Shown: piece after piece, positions 1-9,428 of the stretch
Layout of the letters: the number at the start of each line of letters is the position of its first letter
Numbering within the stretch: position 1 is the first letter of the stretch
Source: Clostridia bacterium
Lineage (GTDB): Bacteria > Bacillota > Clostridia > Oscillospirales > Acutalibacteraceae
Length of the DNA: 44,539 nt
Assembly (NCBI GenBank): GCA_030528905.1
Contig: JAUMXZ010000005.1
Coordinates: 1 to 44,539, forward strand
Direction: 5' to 3'
Position numbers and translations under genes: made by a program
Notes under the pieces: model-generated
Told to the model about the DNA's origin: nothing
Seen by the model: the letters and a program-made list of their open reading frames with translations, nothing else
The model's database searches: none

Positions 1-948
1 GTTTTGACTTTCATTTTGGTATTACCCATATATTTTCTTTATAAACACGACCAAACTAAGGATTTAATTGATAACTCCTATAAACTTTTAGGTAAATTCG
101 GTTTTATGATTGCGGCCTTTTATTCTATTTATTTTTTATGTGTGTGTATATATAATTTTACATTTTACAATAATTATATCTCAAACATAATGGCTCCAAA
201 GGTGTCTCTTGTTTTAATAAGCGTTTCAATCATCGCCTGTGCGCTTTACGGAGCATTTAAAGGTATCACAGGAATTGCGCAGACATCAACAATAGTGTTT
301 ATCCTTTTTGTTGCCGGAACATTGTTTTTGATCTGTTCTCAGATGCCTTTAGTAAAAGACTATAACTTTACTCCTTTCTTCTACAGCGGCACTGAGACCT
401 TTTTCACAGAAGCCCAAATTATGCTCAGCCACTGTCCTTGTATTGCGCTGATCGGGATGCTGTTTCCACTTGTAAAAGGTGATATGAAGAAGGGTATATT
501 TTTGTGGAACAGCGGTGTGTTTTTAACTCTTATCTTGCTGACTTTTGTTATGGTAGGATCTTTGGGCGATTATATTAAGACACAGATGTTCCCGTTTTAT
601 TCTATGTCTGCTATTGCCGGTATAGGAATATTTAAGCGTATGGACTCTTTGTATATAGCTCTTTGGACAAGCGGACTTTTTATTAAAATATCTCTGTTTC
701 TCTACGCTTTTACAATCTGCATAGAAAAATTTCTTGGCAGAAAAAAAGCAAAAATTGCACTCTTTATCGGTTCTGCTTTAGTTTGTGTTATATCTCTTTT
801 TATAAGCTTTAAAAGTGATATATATTTCTTTTTACAAAACAGTATATCTGTAACTGTTTTTACCTTGACTGCAACAACCTTTATTCCTCTTGTTCTTCTT
901 GTTTTGAGTAAATTTAAAAAAAGGAGTGTTTCTTCATCAAAACTATAA
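1..948 (+). CDS. Spore germinant receptor B subunit (GerAB-type permease), 5' partial
   Basis: This is the integral-membrane B subunit of a spore germinant receptor, in the APC-like GerAB/endospore germination permease family, which acts in the inner spore membrane with A and C subunits. About 315 residues are present and the frame is open to the window edge, so the true start lies upstream; the family is usually 360-370 residues, so roughly 50 are missing. Many hydrophobic helices alternate with short polar loops, and a Lys/Arg/Ser-rich cytosolic tail ends the protein. The next gene is the matching C subunit, which supports the call; the A subunit would be expected upstream. Which germinant it senses cannot be read. 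The B-subunit call is firm, the paralogue (gerAB, gerKB and so on) is not. Confidence 0.9.
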   Translation, partial: VLTFILVLPIYFLYKHDQTKDLIDNSYKLLGKFGFMIAAFYSIYFLCVCIYNFTFYNNYISNIMAPKVSLVLISVSIIACALYGAFKGITGIAQTSTIVFILFVAGTLFLICSQMPLVKDYNFTPFFYSGTETFFTEAQIMLSHCPCIALIGMLFPLVKGDMKKGIFLWNSGVFLTLILLTFVMVGSLGDYIKTQMFPFYSMSAIAGIGIFKRMDSLYIALWTSGLFIKISLFLYAFTICIEKFLGRKKAKIALFIGSALVCVISLFISFKSDIYFFLQNSISVTVFTLTATTFIPLVLLVLSKFKKRSVSSSKL

Positions 949-2072
949 AATATATATGTTTTCTTATTTTATCATCAGTTTTGTTTGTAGCTCTTTTCAG
1001 CGGTTGTTCCGGAGAAAACAAGCTTCACGAAAAAATTATTATAAAGGGAGTCGGTGTTGATTTATATGACGGGAATATAGAAGTAACTATGCACGTTTTT
1101 GATTCTGAAAATTCTGTTTCTGACGGCAAGGGGAAAATAATCGTTATCAGTTCAACCGGCAAGACAGTTCTTGATGCTTTTAATAATCTCTCAAAGAAAA
1201 CAGGCAAAGAGCCTCTTTATTCACAAAATTTAGTCTTGATTATAGGTAAAGAATGTGCCCAAAACGGTATAAATGCTATAATGGACTTTTTTATACGCTA
1301 TTATGAAGTAAGACCGTCTGTTTCGGTTTTCGTTTCAGATACAACTGCTAAAGATATATTAAAATGCCGCTATGACGGTTTTCTTATCACCTGTGAAGAA
1401 ATAAGCGCACTTAGCTTTATGGGTGATTTTAATGCAAGTGGAAAATCTGCTGATGTAACAGAAGTAGTAAATGATCTTTGCGGCGATATAACCGACCCTG
1501 CTGTAATGGCATTAAAAGTAACTGCTGACGAACAGGGGCAACGGCCTGAAACTTCAGGAACTGCAATATTTAACAAAGATAAACTTGCAGGCTTTTTAAA
1601 TACTTCTGAAAGCAAAGGATTTATGCTGCTCAAAGGAAATATAAAGGGCGGTACATTTGTTTTAGATCTAAACAACTCTTTGGGAACTGCCACTATTACC
1701 TTTAATGATGTTACTGCAGAGTATTCTTTTGACACTTCTGAAGAAAAATTAAAAATTAAAATTGATATATTCGCTCAGCTTAATTTATATGCACTTGATA
1801 ACTCAGAACAACGGCATCTTCCTAACACTCATATTGACTATATAGAGGAATTATCAAACATTAAATTAAAAGAGTATGCTGTTTGTGCTATAGAAAAGAG
1901 TGTCAAAGAATATAACAGTGATAGCTTGAACTTAGGCAAAAGACTTCGACTGTACGAAACAGACTATTTTAAAGAAATACAAAATAATCACAGAAGCTGT
2001 TTATCAAGTGCAGTATATGAAATAAATGTTCAGAGTCAAATAAAAAATATCGGTCAGGAAATGGGCCCTTAA
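936..2072 (+). CDS. Spore germination lipoprotein, Ger(x)C family (GerAC-type)
   Basis: C subunit of the germinant receptor, a lipoprotein expected on the outer face of the inner spore membrane. A hydrophobic signal ending in the lipobox LFSGC (cysteine at about nt 1008-1010) is followed by GENKLHEK and a mature domain of about 350 residues typical of Ger(x)C proteins. The start is a puzzle. The first ordinary start codon in frame is TTG at 981, which would cut the signal peptide in half. The frame is open back to 918, and a good ribosome site (AAGGAG, 921-926) sits nine bases before an ATC codon at 936 that would give a full lysine-containing signal. I therefore place the start at 936, overlapping the end of the B-subunit gene. 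It is either a rare non-ATG start or an ATG changed to ATC. The family call is secure; the start is not. Confidence 0.85.
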   Translation: MKTIKYICFLILSSVLFVALFSGCSGENKLHEKIIIKGVGVDLYDGNIEVTMHVFDSENSVSDGKGKIIVISSTGKTVLDAFNNLSKKTGKEPLYSQNLVLIIGKECAQNGINAIMDFFIRYYEVRPSVSVFVSDTTAKDILKCRYDGFLITCEEISALSFMGDFNASGKSADVTEVVNDLCGDITDPAVMALKVTADEQGQRPETSGTAIFNKDKLAGFLNTSESKGFMLLKGNIKGGTFVLDLNNSLGTATITFNDVTAEYSFDTSEEKLKIKIDIFAQLNLYALDNSEQRHLPNTHIDYIEELSNIKLKEYAVCAIEKSVKEYNSDSLNLGKRLRLYETDYFKEIQNNHRSCLSSAVYEINVQSQIKNIGQEMGP

Positions 2073-2375
2073 TATAACTATCGCTTACCTTTTTCTCAAA
2101 TTAAATCTGCTGTTTTTATGCTTTTTATGTCGTTGAAAATAACTCTTTACTTTGAATGTTAGTGTATGATATACTTACTGGTGAGAAAATTTTTTAATTT
2201 TCGTTCACAAACAGTTTTTATATCATTTAAAAGATATTTACACAATCATTGATTTCTGTTAACTTTCATAATATAAAATCATACAAGTAAATGTGGTAAT
2301 TACATTCTGTGTTTTATTTGCATTTGTATGTAATTGTTCTGCACTTTCGATATTTTAACAGTTAGGAGATATTTT
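2073..2375. other. Intergenic region between germination genes and htrA-like gene
   Basis: This is an AT-rich gap of about 300 bases with no gene I can support. It holds a weak sigma-A-like promoter (2146-2175), an AT-rich hairpin just downstream of it (2181-2208, stem GAAAATT/AATTTTC), and an 8-bp inverted repeat AATTACAT/ATGTAATT (2298-2305 and 2328-2335) with a 22-nt spacer. No clear terminator follows the germination genes. The role of the inverted repeat is unknown. Confidence 0.5.
2146..2175 (+). promoter_or_regulatory. Possible promoter of htrA-like gene
   Basis: TTTACT (2146-2151) and TATACT (2170-2175) are separated by 18 bases. The -35 is weak and the leader would be long (about 190 nt), so this is only a candidate. 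Confidence 0.3.
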
Positions 2376-4061
2376 ATGTTTAATGACGAAAAAAATAACA
2401 ATTTAGATAACAATGTTGATAACAAGAAAGATCAAAATAGGTTATCTGACAAAAACAGTAATGATGATTATTTCTCAAATTACTTCAGTAGCGTTTCTGC
2501 AAACGATGTTCCCTTTGAGAATCAAAGCAACAGCACCAAAAACCTGAACGATAGCTTTGAAAATTCAGATTTTGAAAATTCCTACAATGAAAATTCAGAA
2601 GAAACCGAAAATGATGACGCTAATCCGATAGCTCTTCCGGGTAGTATTAAGGATAGTTATTATTCTGAGTCTTCAGACAAAACTCAAGCTGACTCTGACA
2701 AGTCAGCTCAAGACGGTTCTCAGTCTTTTAATTACAATTCTTCAAATGAACCAAAAAGCCAAACCCCACCTCCATCTTCCCCTTACACCTACGGCACAGC
2801 AAAAGATAGCTCTGGGAACAATTCTGCTAAAAGCAAAAAGAATAAAGACGGATATGTTTCAAAAAAATCCGGCATTGTAATACTTCTTGTCTGTGTTGCT
2901 GCTGCCTTTATTTTCGGATTCGGCGGCGGTATAATAGGAGGTATGATAGCACGTTCTTCAGGCGGTGTGAACATACAAACAGCTGCTTCTAATAATTCTG
3001 CTTCAAGCAGCTCGGTTGAATATACCGGTGAAACTTTATCTATTCAGGAAGTTGCAAGCTATGCTGCCGATTCTGTTGTGGAAATTACTACAGAAGTCGT
3101 TCAGCACGGTTCGTTTATGCAGGACTATGTCGCTGAAGGTGCCGGAAGCGGAGTTATTATTTCTGCTGACGGATATATAATCACCAATAACCACGTAATC
3201 TCCGGTGCTTCAAACATCATTGTAAGACTTAAAAACGGAACTTCATATACTGCGACTCTTATAGGTACTGACAGTGATTATGATGTTGCTTTGTTAAAGG
3301 TAGATGCTCAGGATTTAAAACCTGTTGTTTTCGGAGATTCCTCTGACCTTTATGTCGGCCAGGACACTGTTGCTATAGGCAACCCTCTTGGCGAACTTGG
3401 CGGAACTGTTACAAGAGGTATTATAAGTGCTTTGGACAGATCCCTTACTATTGACGGTATGACAATGTCAGTATTACAAACAGATGCCTCTATCAATCCG
3501 GGAAATTCAGGCGGTGGTTTATTTAATTCTAAAGGCGAGCTAATCGGTCTTGTTTTTGCAAAATCAAGCGGAACTGATATCGAAGGCTTAGGCTTTGCTA
3601 TCCCTTCAAATATAGTAAAAACCATTGTCGAGGATCTGTCTAATCACGGCTATGTAAAAGGTAAACCTTCTATGGGTGTAACTTTAATAGATATAACAAG
3701 TACATCAAAGGCAAGACAATATGGTGTTTCTCAGCTTGGTGTTTATATATATTCTGTAAATGAAGGTTCTGCTGCACAGGCCGCAGGCTTAGCTAAAGGA
3801 GATTGCATCACCGCTGTTGATAATGTAGTCATTTCTTCTTCTGCTGAGGTTCAGCAGGCTGTTAAGTCTAAAAATGTTGGCGATACCGTAACTGTGACTG
3901 TTCTCAGAAACGGAAAAACAATCGATCTGCCGGTTACATTACAGGAATTGACCCCGGAACAGGCCGCTTCTCAGGCTTCTTCAGTTCCAGAACCGGAACC
4001 GGACTCATATGAAGAATATTGGGATATAGACGACTTCTTTAACGAGTTCTTCGGCTACTGA
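2376..4061 (+). CDS. HtrA/DegP-family membrane-anchored serine protease with PDZ domain
   Basis: Surface protease/chaperone of the trypsin-like S1C (HtrA/Deg) family that degrades misfolded exported proteins. The start is ATG 2376 after AGGAG at 2364; an upstream in-frame alternative at 2334 has no ribosome site. The 561 residues read as a polar, Asn/Ser/Asp/Glu-rich cytosolic tail (1 to about 163), one membrane helix (about 166-192), a protease domain and one PDZ domain (about 430-525), ending in an acidic, aromatic tail. The catalytic triad is visible: His273 in NNHV, Asp303 in SDYD, Ser378 in GNSGG. The layout resembles Bacillus HtrA/HtrB, but the cytosolic tail looks unusually long. It stands alone between an open gap and a hairpin, so it is probably its own unit. 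It could be under envelope-stress control, but no operator is recognisable. Confidence 0.95.
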   Translation: MFNDEKNNNLDNNVDNKKDQNRLSDKNSNDDYFSNYFSSVSANDVPFENQSNSTKNLNDSFENSDFENSYNENSEETENDDANPIALPGSIKDSYYSESSDKTQADSDKSAQDGSQSFNYNSSNEPKSQTPPPSSPYTYGTAKDSSGNNSAKSKKNKDGYVSKKSGIVILLVCVAAAFIFGFGGGIIGGMIARSSGGVNIQTAASNNSASSSSVEYTGETLSIQEVASYAADSVVEITTEVVQHGSFMQDYVAEGAGSGVIISADGYIITNNHVISGASNIIVRLKNGTSYTATLIGTDSDYDVALLKVDAQDLKPVVFGDSSDLYVGQDTVAIGNPLGELGGTVTRGIISALDRSLTIDGMTMSVLQTDASINPGNSGGGLFNSKGELIGLVFAKSSGTDIEGLGFAIPSNIVKTIVEDLSNHGYVKGKPSMGVTLIDITSTSKARQYGVSQLGVYIYSVNEGSAAQAAGLAKGDCITAVDNVVISSSAEVQQAVKSKNVGDTVTVTVLRNGKTIDLPVTLQELTPEQAASQASSVPEPEPDSYEEYWDIDDFFNEFFGY

Positions 4062-4090
4062 TTTTAAATTTAAAACTGTTCATATACAAG

Positions 4091-4125
4091 AAATAAGAGA
4101 TAGGCTTGGTGTCTATCTCTTATTT
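4091..4125. terminator. Hairpin between htrA-like gene and obgE
   Basis: A perfect 13-bp stem AAATAAGAGATAG / CTATCTCTTATTT encloses a 9-nt loop. No separate T run follows (next bases GTGATTATAAAA), so termination would rely on the T-rich end of the stem. It is a likely weak terminator or processing hairpin. Confidence 0.55.
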
Positions 4126-4135
4126 GTGATTATAA

Positions 4136-5428
<1,293 letters not shown>

Positions 5429-5479
5429 AATTACGTCAAAAAGTGTTATAAAAATTTATATGTCTTTAATAAAAAAACC

Positions 5480-5508
5480 TTGCATTTGATTGTTTTGTGT
5501 GATATAAT
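5480..5508 (+). promoter_or_regulatory. Sigma-A promoter of rplS unit
   Basis: TTGCAT (5480-5485), a 17-bp spacer, and TATAAT (5503-5508). The position fits transcription through the L19 leader into rplS and perhaps lepB onward. Confidence 0.75.
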
Positions 5509-5513
5509 GTGCG

Positions 5514-5631
5514 GAGCATTGTTGTTATCCTGCGTGTTTTGGATATCTGACAGGTGCTATTTAAAGTGGATGTTCCTCTGGACTTTGCTGTTTTATGAAC
5601 ATCTGGAGAATTATTTAAGGAGGATTTTTAA
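5514..5631 (+). promoter_or_regulatory. L19 mRNA leader
   Basis: About 120 nt lie between the -10 box and rplS. They contain a long-range pair GATGTTC (5569-5575) / GAACATC (5597-5603) just before the strong ribosome site AAGGAGG (5617-5623). Firmicute rplS genes are known to carry a structured autoregulatory L19 leader. Position and hairpin fit that class, but I have not matched a covariance model. Confidence 0.55.
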
Positions 5632-5976
5632 ATGGATGCTTTAAACTTAATTACAGCAAATTCTGTTAAAAAAGATTTGCCTAAGTTTTCAATCGGAGAT
5701 ACTGTTAAGGTATCTGTAAAAATTAAAGAGGGCGAGAGAGAGAGAATTCAGGTCTTTGAAGGTACTGTAATCGCTAAAAAAGGCAGCGGTACTTCAAGTA
5801 CATTTACTGTAAGACGCCTCACTCACGGTGTTGGAGTCGAAAGAGTTTTCCCTATCCACTCACCGAATGTAGCAGATGTTAAGATCGTTAGAGAGGGTAA
5901 AGTACGCAGAAGCAAGTTGTATTATTTGCGTGATAGAGTAGGTAAGGCTGCTAAGGTAAAAAGCAAGATTCGTTAA
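5632..5976 (+). CDS. rplS: 50S ribosomal protein L19
   Basis: Structural protein of the large ribosomal subunit at the 30S/50S interface. At 114 residues it has the normal length, and it shows the family core (FSIGDTVKV, then [15 protein letters not shown], then [21 protein letters not shown]) with a basic C-terminus. ATG follows AAGGAGG by eight bases. It has its own promoter and structured leader and is followed at once by a terminator, so expression is largely decoupled from the genes downstream despite the conserved rplS-lepB-rbgA-rnhB order. Confidence 0.98.
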   Translation: MDALNLITANSVKKDLPKFSIGDTVKVSVKIKEGERERIQVFEGTVIAKKGSGTSSTFTVRRLTHGVGVERVFPIHSPNVADVKIVREGKVRRSKLYYLRDRVGKAAKVKSKIR

Positions 5977-5982
5977 TTGCAC

Positions 5983-6010
5983 AAAAGGAGTCTTTTAAGA
6001 CTCCTTTTTT
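5983..6010 (+). terminator. Rho-independent terminator after rplS
   Basis: The stem AAAAGGAGTCTT / AAGACTCCTTTT with a two-base loop runs into TTTTTT. It may be partial, because lepB has no clear promoter of its own. Confidence 0.85.
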
Positions 6011-6039
6011 AATATTCTTGTAAAAGAGAGGTCTTTTAG

Positions 6040-6591
6040 ATGAATAACAAAAAAAATAATTCAAATGAAGTCAAAGCTGTATTCTTTGAATGGATCGAGG
6101 CTCTTGTAACCTCTATAGTAATAGTTGTACTGCTTTTTACTCTGTTTTTAAGAGTTGTTAATATAAGCGGTTCTTCTATGGAAAATACACTTCATAATAA
6201 CGATAAGGTAATACTGACAAACTTTATGTATGAGAACCCTTCTGCAGGAGATATTGTCGTAGTCTCAAAAGCTCAGAACCTTAATGAGCCTATAATCAAA
6301 AGAGTCATCGCTGTGGAGGGTCAGACTGTCGATATAAACTTTACAACCGGTAATGTTTCAATAGATAACAAGGTGATAAAAGAGCCCTATATAAAAAATG
6401 CTACTGTAAATAACGAGGGTATGCAATTCCCTGTTACGGTCCCTGAAGGTCATATCTTTGTGCTTGGAGATAACAGAATGAATTCAAAAGACAGCAGATC
6501 CCCTCAGATAGGTATGATAGATACCCGAAATGTTGTCGGAAAAGCCCTTTTCGTCATCTTCCCATTTGATCGAATCGGAGGCTTGAGTTAG
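6040..6591 (+). CDS. lepB: Type I signal peptidase
   Basis: Membrane serine protease (S26) that removes signal peptides from exported proteins. The 183 residues contain one N-terminal membrane anchor (about 13-35), the catalytic Ser46 in GSSMENTL, the general-base Lys87 in IIKRVIAVEG, and the conserved GDNRMNSKDSR box near the C-terminus. The short single-anchor form is the Firmicute SipS type. Its stop TAG shares its last base with the GTG start of the next GTPase, so the two are translationally coupled. No promoter is evident between the rplS terminator and this gene; read-through is likely. Confidence 0.96.
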   Translation: MNNKKNNSNEVKAVFFEWIEALVTSIVIVVLLFTLFLRVVNISGSSMENTLHNNDKVILTNFMYENPSAGDIVVVSKAQNLNEPIIKRVIAVEGQTVDINFTTGNVSIDNKVIKEPYIKNATVNNEGMQFPVTVPEGHIFVLGDNRMNSKDSRSPQIGMIDTRNVVGKALFVIFPFDRIGGLS

Positions 6592-7469
6592 TGTTGGATG
6601 CAATAAATATACATTGGTTCCCGGGACATATGACCCGGGCAAACAGAAAAATGCAGCAATCACTCAAGTTGGTTGACTGTGTTGCTGAAATTATAGACGC
6701 AAGAATACCTATAAGCAGCCGAAACCCCGAACTGATAAAAATGACTCAAAATAAACCTAAGCTTCTGCTCTTTAACAAAACCGACATTGCCGACCCTTTG
6801 CAAAACTCCTCCTGGATTACATACTATAAAAACAAAGGCTTTAATATTCTTAGTATTGATGCCAAAACCGGTAAGGGACTTAATAAGTTTTCTTCCGCTT
6901 TGAGGGTTTCCCTGAAAGATAAAATACAACAATGGGAAAAAAAGGGTATGGGCTTGCGAAAAATAAGAGTTATGGTAGTCGGTATTCCAAATGTTGGCAA
7001 GTCATCCTGTATTAACAGGCTTGTCGGCAACAAAAAAGCTAAAGTCGAAGACCGACCCGGTGTTACAAGAGGAAACCAATGGTTTTACTTGTCAGGCGGA
7101 GTTGAATTGCTTGATACTCCGGGCGTTTTATGGCCTAAAATCAGCGATCAGATTATGGGCGAAAATTTAGCTTTCACCGGTGCAGTAAGAGATCACGTAA
7201 TAGACATCGAGGGCGTTGCACTCAGATTTATAAATCGAATGGTTTCTTCTTATCCTGATAATCTTTGCCAAAGATATAAGCTTACAAAAGAATTTATAAA
7301 TACCCATTCCCCGCTTGAAATATTTTACGAAATAGGCAGAAAACGCGGCTTGCTAATCTCCGGCGGAGAAATAGATACACAACGACTGTCCCAGATGCTT
7401 TTAGATGAGTTCAGAATGGCAAGACTCGGTCGGATAACACTTGAAAAAGTAGAAGATATAAAAAAATAA
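6591..7469 (+). CDS. rbgA: Ribosome biogenesis GTPase RbgA (YlqF)
   Basis: Circularly permuted GTPase needed for late 50S assembly. The motif order proves the permutation: NKTD (62-65) comes before GIPNVGKSS (131-139) and DTPG (175-178). The N-terminal WFPGHMTRA segment and the ANTAR-like C-terminal helix are also typical. The start is GTG 6591, nine bases after GGAGG (6577-6581), overlapping the lepB stop by one base; a TTG one codon later is an alternative. The length of 292 residues is normal. The gene sits in the conserved lepB-rbgA-rnhB run. Confidence 0.96.
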   Translation: MLDAINIHWFPGHMTRANRKMQQSLKLVDCVAEIIDARIPISSRNPELIKMTQNKPKLLLFNKTDIADPLQNSSWITYYKNKGFNILSIDAKTGKGLNKFSSALRVSLKDKIQQWEKKGMGLRKIRVMVVGIPNVGKSSCINRLVGNKKAKVEDRPGVTRGNQWFYLSGGVELLDTPGVLWPKISDQIMGENLAFTGAVRDHVIDIEGVALRFINRMVSSYPDNLCQRYKLTKEFINTHSPLEIFYEIGRKRGLLISGGEIDTQRLSQMLLDEFRMARLGRITLEKVEDIKK

Positions 7470-7491
7470 GCCCTGTTAAGAAGGTGTGTTT

Positions 7492-8103
7492 ATGTCAGTT
7501 ATCAATATGTTTGAATATGAAACAGCAGCAAAAAATGAAGGCTACAAAATAGTGTGCGGTGTCGATGAGGCCGGCAGAGGACCTCTTGCGGGACCTGTTT
7601 TTGCGGCTGCTGTTGTTCTTGATGAGAATAATCTTATCGAGGGAATAAACGATTCAAAAAAATTAAGCGAGAAAAAAAGAGAGTTGCTTTTTGACGAAAT
7701 TAAAAATAAAGCGACAGCTTTTAGTATTGCTATGTCAAGTGAAAAAGAAATAGATAATTATAATATACTGCAGGCCACTATGCTTGCTATGAAAAGAGCT
7801 GTAGACGGCCTTTTCAATAAACCTGACTTTGTCTTAATAGACGGCAATAAGGCTCCTGACCTAAATATTCCCACTAAGACTGTAGTAAAAGGCGATTCCC
7901 TTTCACTCTCTATTGCCGCTGCATCTATACTGGCAAAAGTCAGCAGGGACAGATATATGAAAGATATGGCTAAAATCTATCCTCAATATGCTTTTGAAAA
8001 ACACAAAGGTTATGGCACAAAGCTACATAGAGAGCTTATCCTTCAATATGGCCCCTGCAGAATACATAGGGAAAGTTTTTTGAAAAATATATTAAAAAAA
8101 TAA
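7492..8103 (+). CDS. rnhB: Ribonuclease HII
   Basis: Endonuclease that removes ribonucleotides from RNA-DNA hybrids. The active-site segment GVDEAGRGPLAGPV carries Asp25 and Glu26, and a further acidic residue, Asp117, lies in DGNK; KGDSLSLSIAAASILAKVSRD is the usual core. I prefer ATG 7492, seven bases after AGAAGG; GTG 7486 two codons upstream overlaps the spacing. The length of 203 residues is normal. Two bases separate its stop from the yraN start. Confidence 0.96.
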   Translation: MSVINMFEYETAAKNEGYKIVCGVDEAGRGPLAGPVFAAAVVLDENNLIEGINDSKKLSEKKRELLFDEIKNKATAFSIAMSSEKEIDNYNILQATMLAMKRAVDGLFNKPDFVLIDGNKAPDLNIPTKTVVKGDSLSLSIAAASILAKVSRDRYMKDMAKIYPQYAFEKHKGYGTKLHRELILQYGPCRIHRESFLKNILKK

Positions 8104-8105
8104 AT

Positions 8106-8486
8106 ATGAATAAAGATTCTATCAAAAAAGGAAAACTCGGAGAATTAAAAGCTGAGTTTTTTTTGTTAAAAAAGAATTATAAAATTTTAGAAAAGAATTA
8201 CCACTCCCCATTCGGAGAAATAGACATAATAGCCAAGGATGATGACTATATTGTATTTATAGAAGTAAAAGCCCGAAAAACAGGTTCCATAGCTTCTCCT
8301 TGCTGCTTTGTTACAGCTTCCAAAAAAGCTAAAATCATAAAAACAGCAATGATATTTTTAACAAAATTTAACTCAGATCTGCAGCCGAGATTTGACATCA
8401 TAGAAGTTATAAACTCCTATGATAAAAGCTACATAAGACATATTAAATCAGCGTTTGATGTGGAGAATGAATATGAGATATTTTGA
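8106..8486 (+). CDS. YraN family (UPF0102) nuclease-fold protein
   Basis: Small protein with the restriction-endonuclease-like fold, commonly located after rnhB. The core motif GEIDIIAKDDDYIVFIEVKAR holds Asp40 and the Glu53-x-Lys55 pair expected of this fold; its biological substrate is not established. It has 126 residues and starts two bases after the rnhB stop. Its 3' end overlaps the dipeptidase gene by 14 bases, suggesting coupled translation. Confidence 0.9.
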   Translation: MNKDSIKKGKLGELKAEFFLLKKNYKILEKNYHSPFGEIDIIAKDDDYIVFIEVKARKTGSIASPCCFVTASKKAKIIKTAMIFLTKFNSDLQPRFDIIEVINSYDKSYIRHIKSAFDVENEYEIF

Positions 8487-9411
8487 TTTGCACTGTGATA
8501 CATTATATAAAGCTCTTTCTGAAAACAAAAGCTTAACAAAAAATGATCTTTGTGTGTCTTTTGAGAAAGGGTCTGCTTTTAAGCCGTGGGTACAATGCTT
8601 TGCAATATGGATCCCTGATGATTTGCGAGGAGAGAGTGCGTTTAGTTTAGCACAAAAGGCTTATGAGTTTTTCCTTGACCAGATAGCTTTCTCAGACGGT
8701 AAGATAACATTGTGTAAAAACAAAACTGATTTGCAAAATATAAAAAACACCAATAGCTGCGGTGCTGTATTTACAATAGAAGGCTCTGCTGCATTAGCCG
8801 AAAATTTAGAAAATCTATCTGTTTTCTCTGATATGGGACTTAAAATAATGACTCTTACCTGGAATGAAGATTGTGAATCAGGCAGCGGTATCAGTTCATT
8901 TCCCGATTTAGGCTTAACAGACTTTGGCAAACAACTTCTTTTGGAAATGGAAAAGCTTAATATAATTCCGGATATATCTCACGCAAGTTTAAAACTCTTT
9001 TATGATGTTGCTGATATATACCCAAAACCTATAATAGCTACACATTCAAACTCCAAAACAATTTGTACCAATAAAAGAAATTTGTCTGATGAACAGTTTA
9101 ATATAATCAAACAAAAAAACGGCATAATAGGACTGAATTATTACAAAGAGTTTCTTAATAATGACCCACAAAAGGCTTCTGTTTGTGACATACTAAGGCA
9201 TACAGAGTATTTTCTTTCTCTGGGTGGTGAGGATATTGTTTGTATGGGTTCAGATTTTGACGGCGCTGATATGCCCAAAGATATAAAAGGAATAGAATCA
9301 GTATATGATATTGCAAACTGTTTTCTAAGACATAATTACAGTGAAACAATGGTAAATAAAATTTTATTTGATAATGCTTATAACTTTTTTATAAACTCTT
9401 TTACAAATTAA
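8473..9411 (+). CDS. Membrane-dipeptidase-like protein (peptidase M19)
   Basis: Renal-dipeptidase-family zinc hydrolase, cleaving dipeptides including those with a D-residue, or a related amidohydrolase substrate. The metal site is visible: His7-x-Asp9 in DLHCDT, bridging Glu103 in TIEGS, His191 in THSN, and a late GSDFDGAD box. The start is ATG 8473, giving MRYFDLHCDT with GGAG seven bases upstream; three earlier in-frame starts (8455, 8458, 8467) lie in or before that ribosome site. No signal peptide is seen, so it is probably cytosolic and may recycle peptides. The length of 312 residues is typical of bacterial M19 proteins. Confidence 0.93.
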   Translation: MRYFDLHCDTLYKALSENKSLTKNDLCVSFEKGSAFKPWVQCFAIWIPDDLRGESAFSLAQKAYEFFLDQIAFSDGKITLCKNKTDLQNIKNTNSCGAVFTIEGSAALAENLENLSVFSDMGLKIMTLTWNEDCESGSGISSFPDLGLTDFGKQLLLEMEKLNIIPDISHASLKLFYDVADIYPKPIIATHSNSKTICTNKRNLSDEQFNIIKQKNGIIGLNYYKEFLNNDPQKASVCDILRHTEYFLSLGGEDIVCMGSDFDGADMPKDIKGIESVYDIANCFLRHNYSETMVNKILFDNAYNFFINSFTN

Positions 9412-9428
9412 AAAGAAAGGACGTTGTT

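Noticed and set aside
1370..1735. Antisense open frame inside the GerAC-type gene
   Set aside because: It mirrors the real coding frame, has no ribosome site, and is typical of shadow frames in AT-rich genes; the same holds for other antisense frames such as 3350-3625 and 27427-27942.
9412..9428. Amino-acid-responsive leader before thrC
   Set aside because: Only 17 bases separate thrC from the preceding gene.
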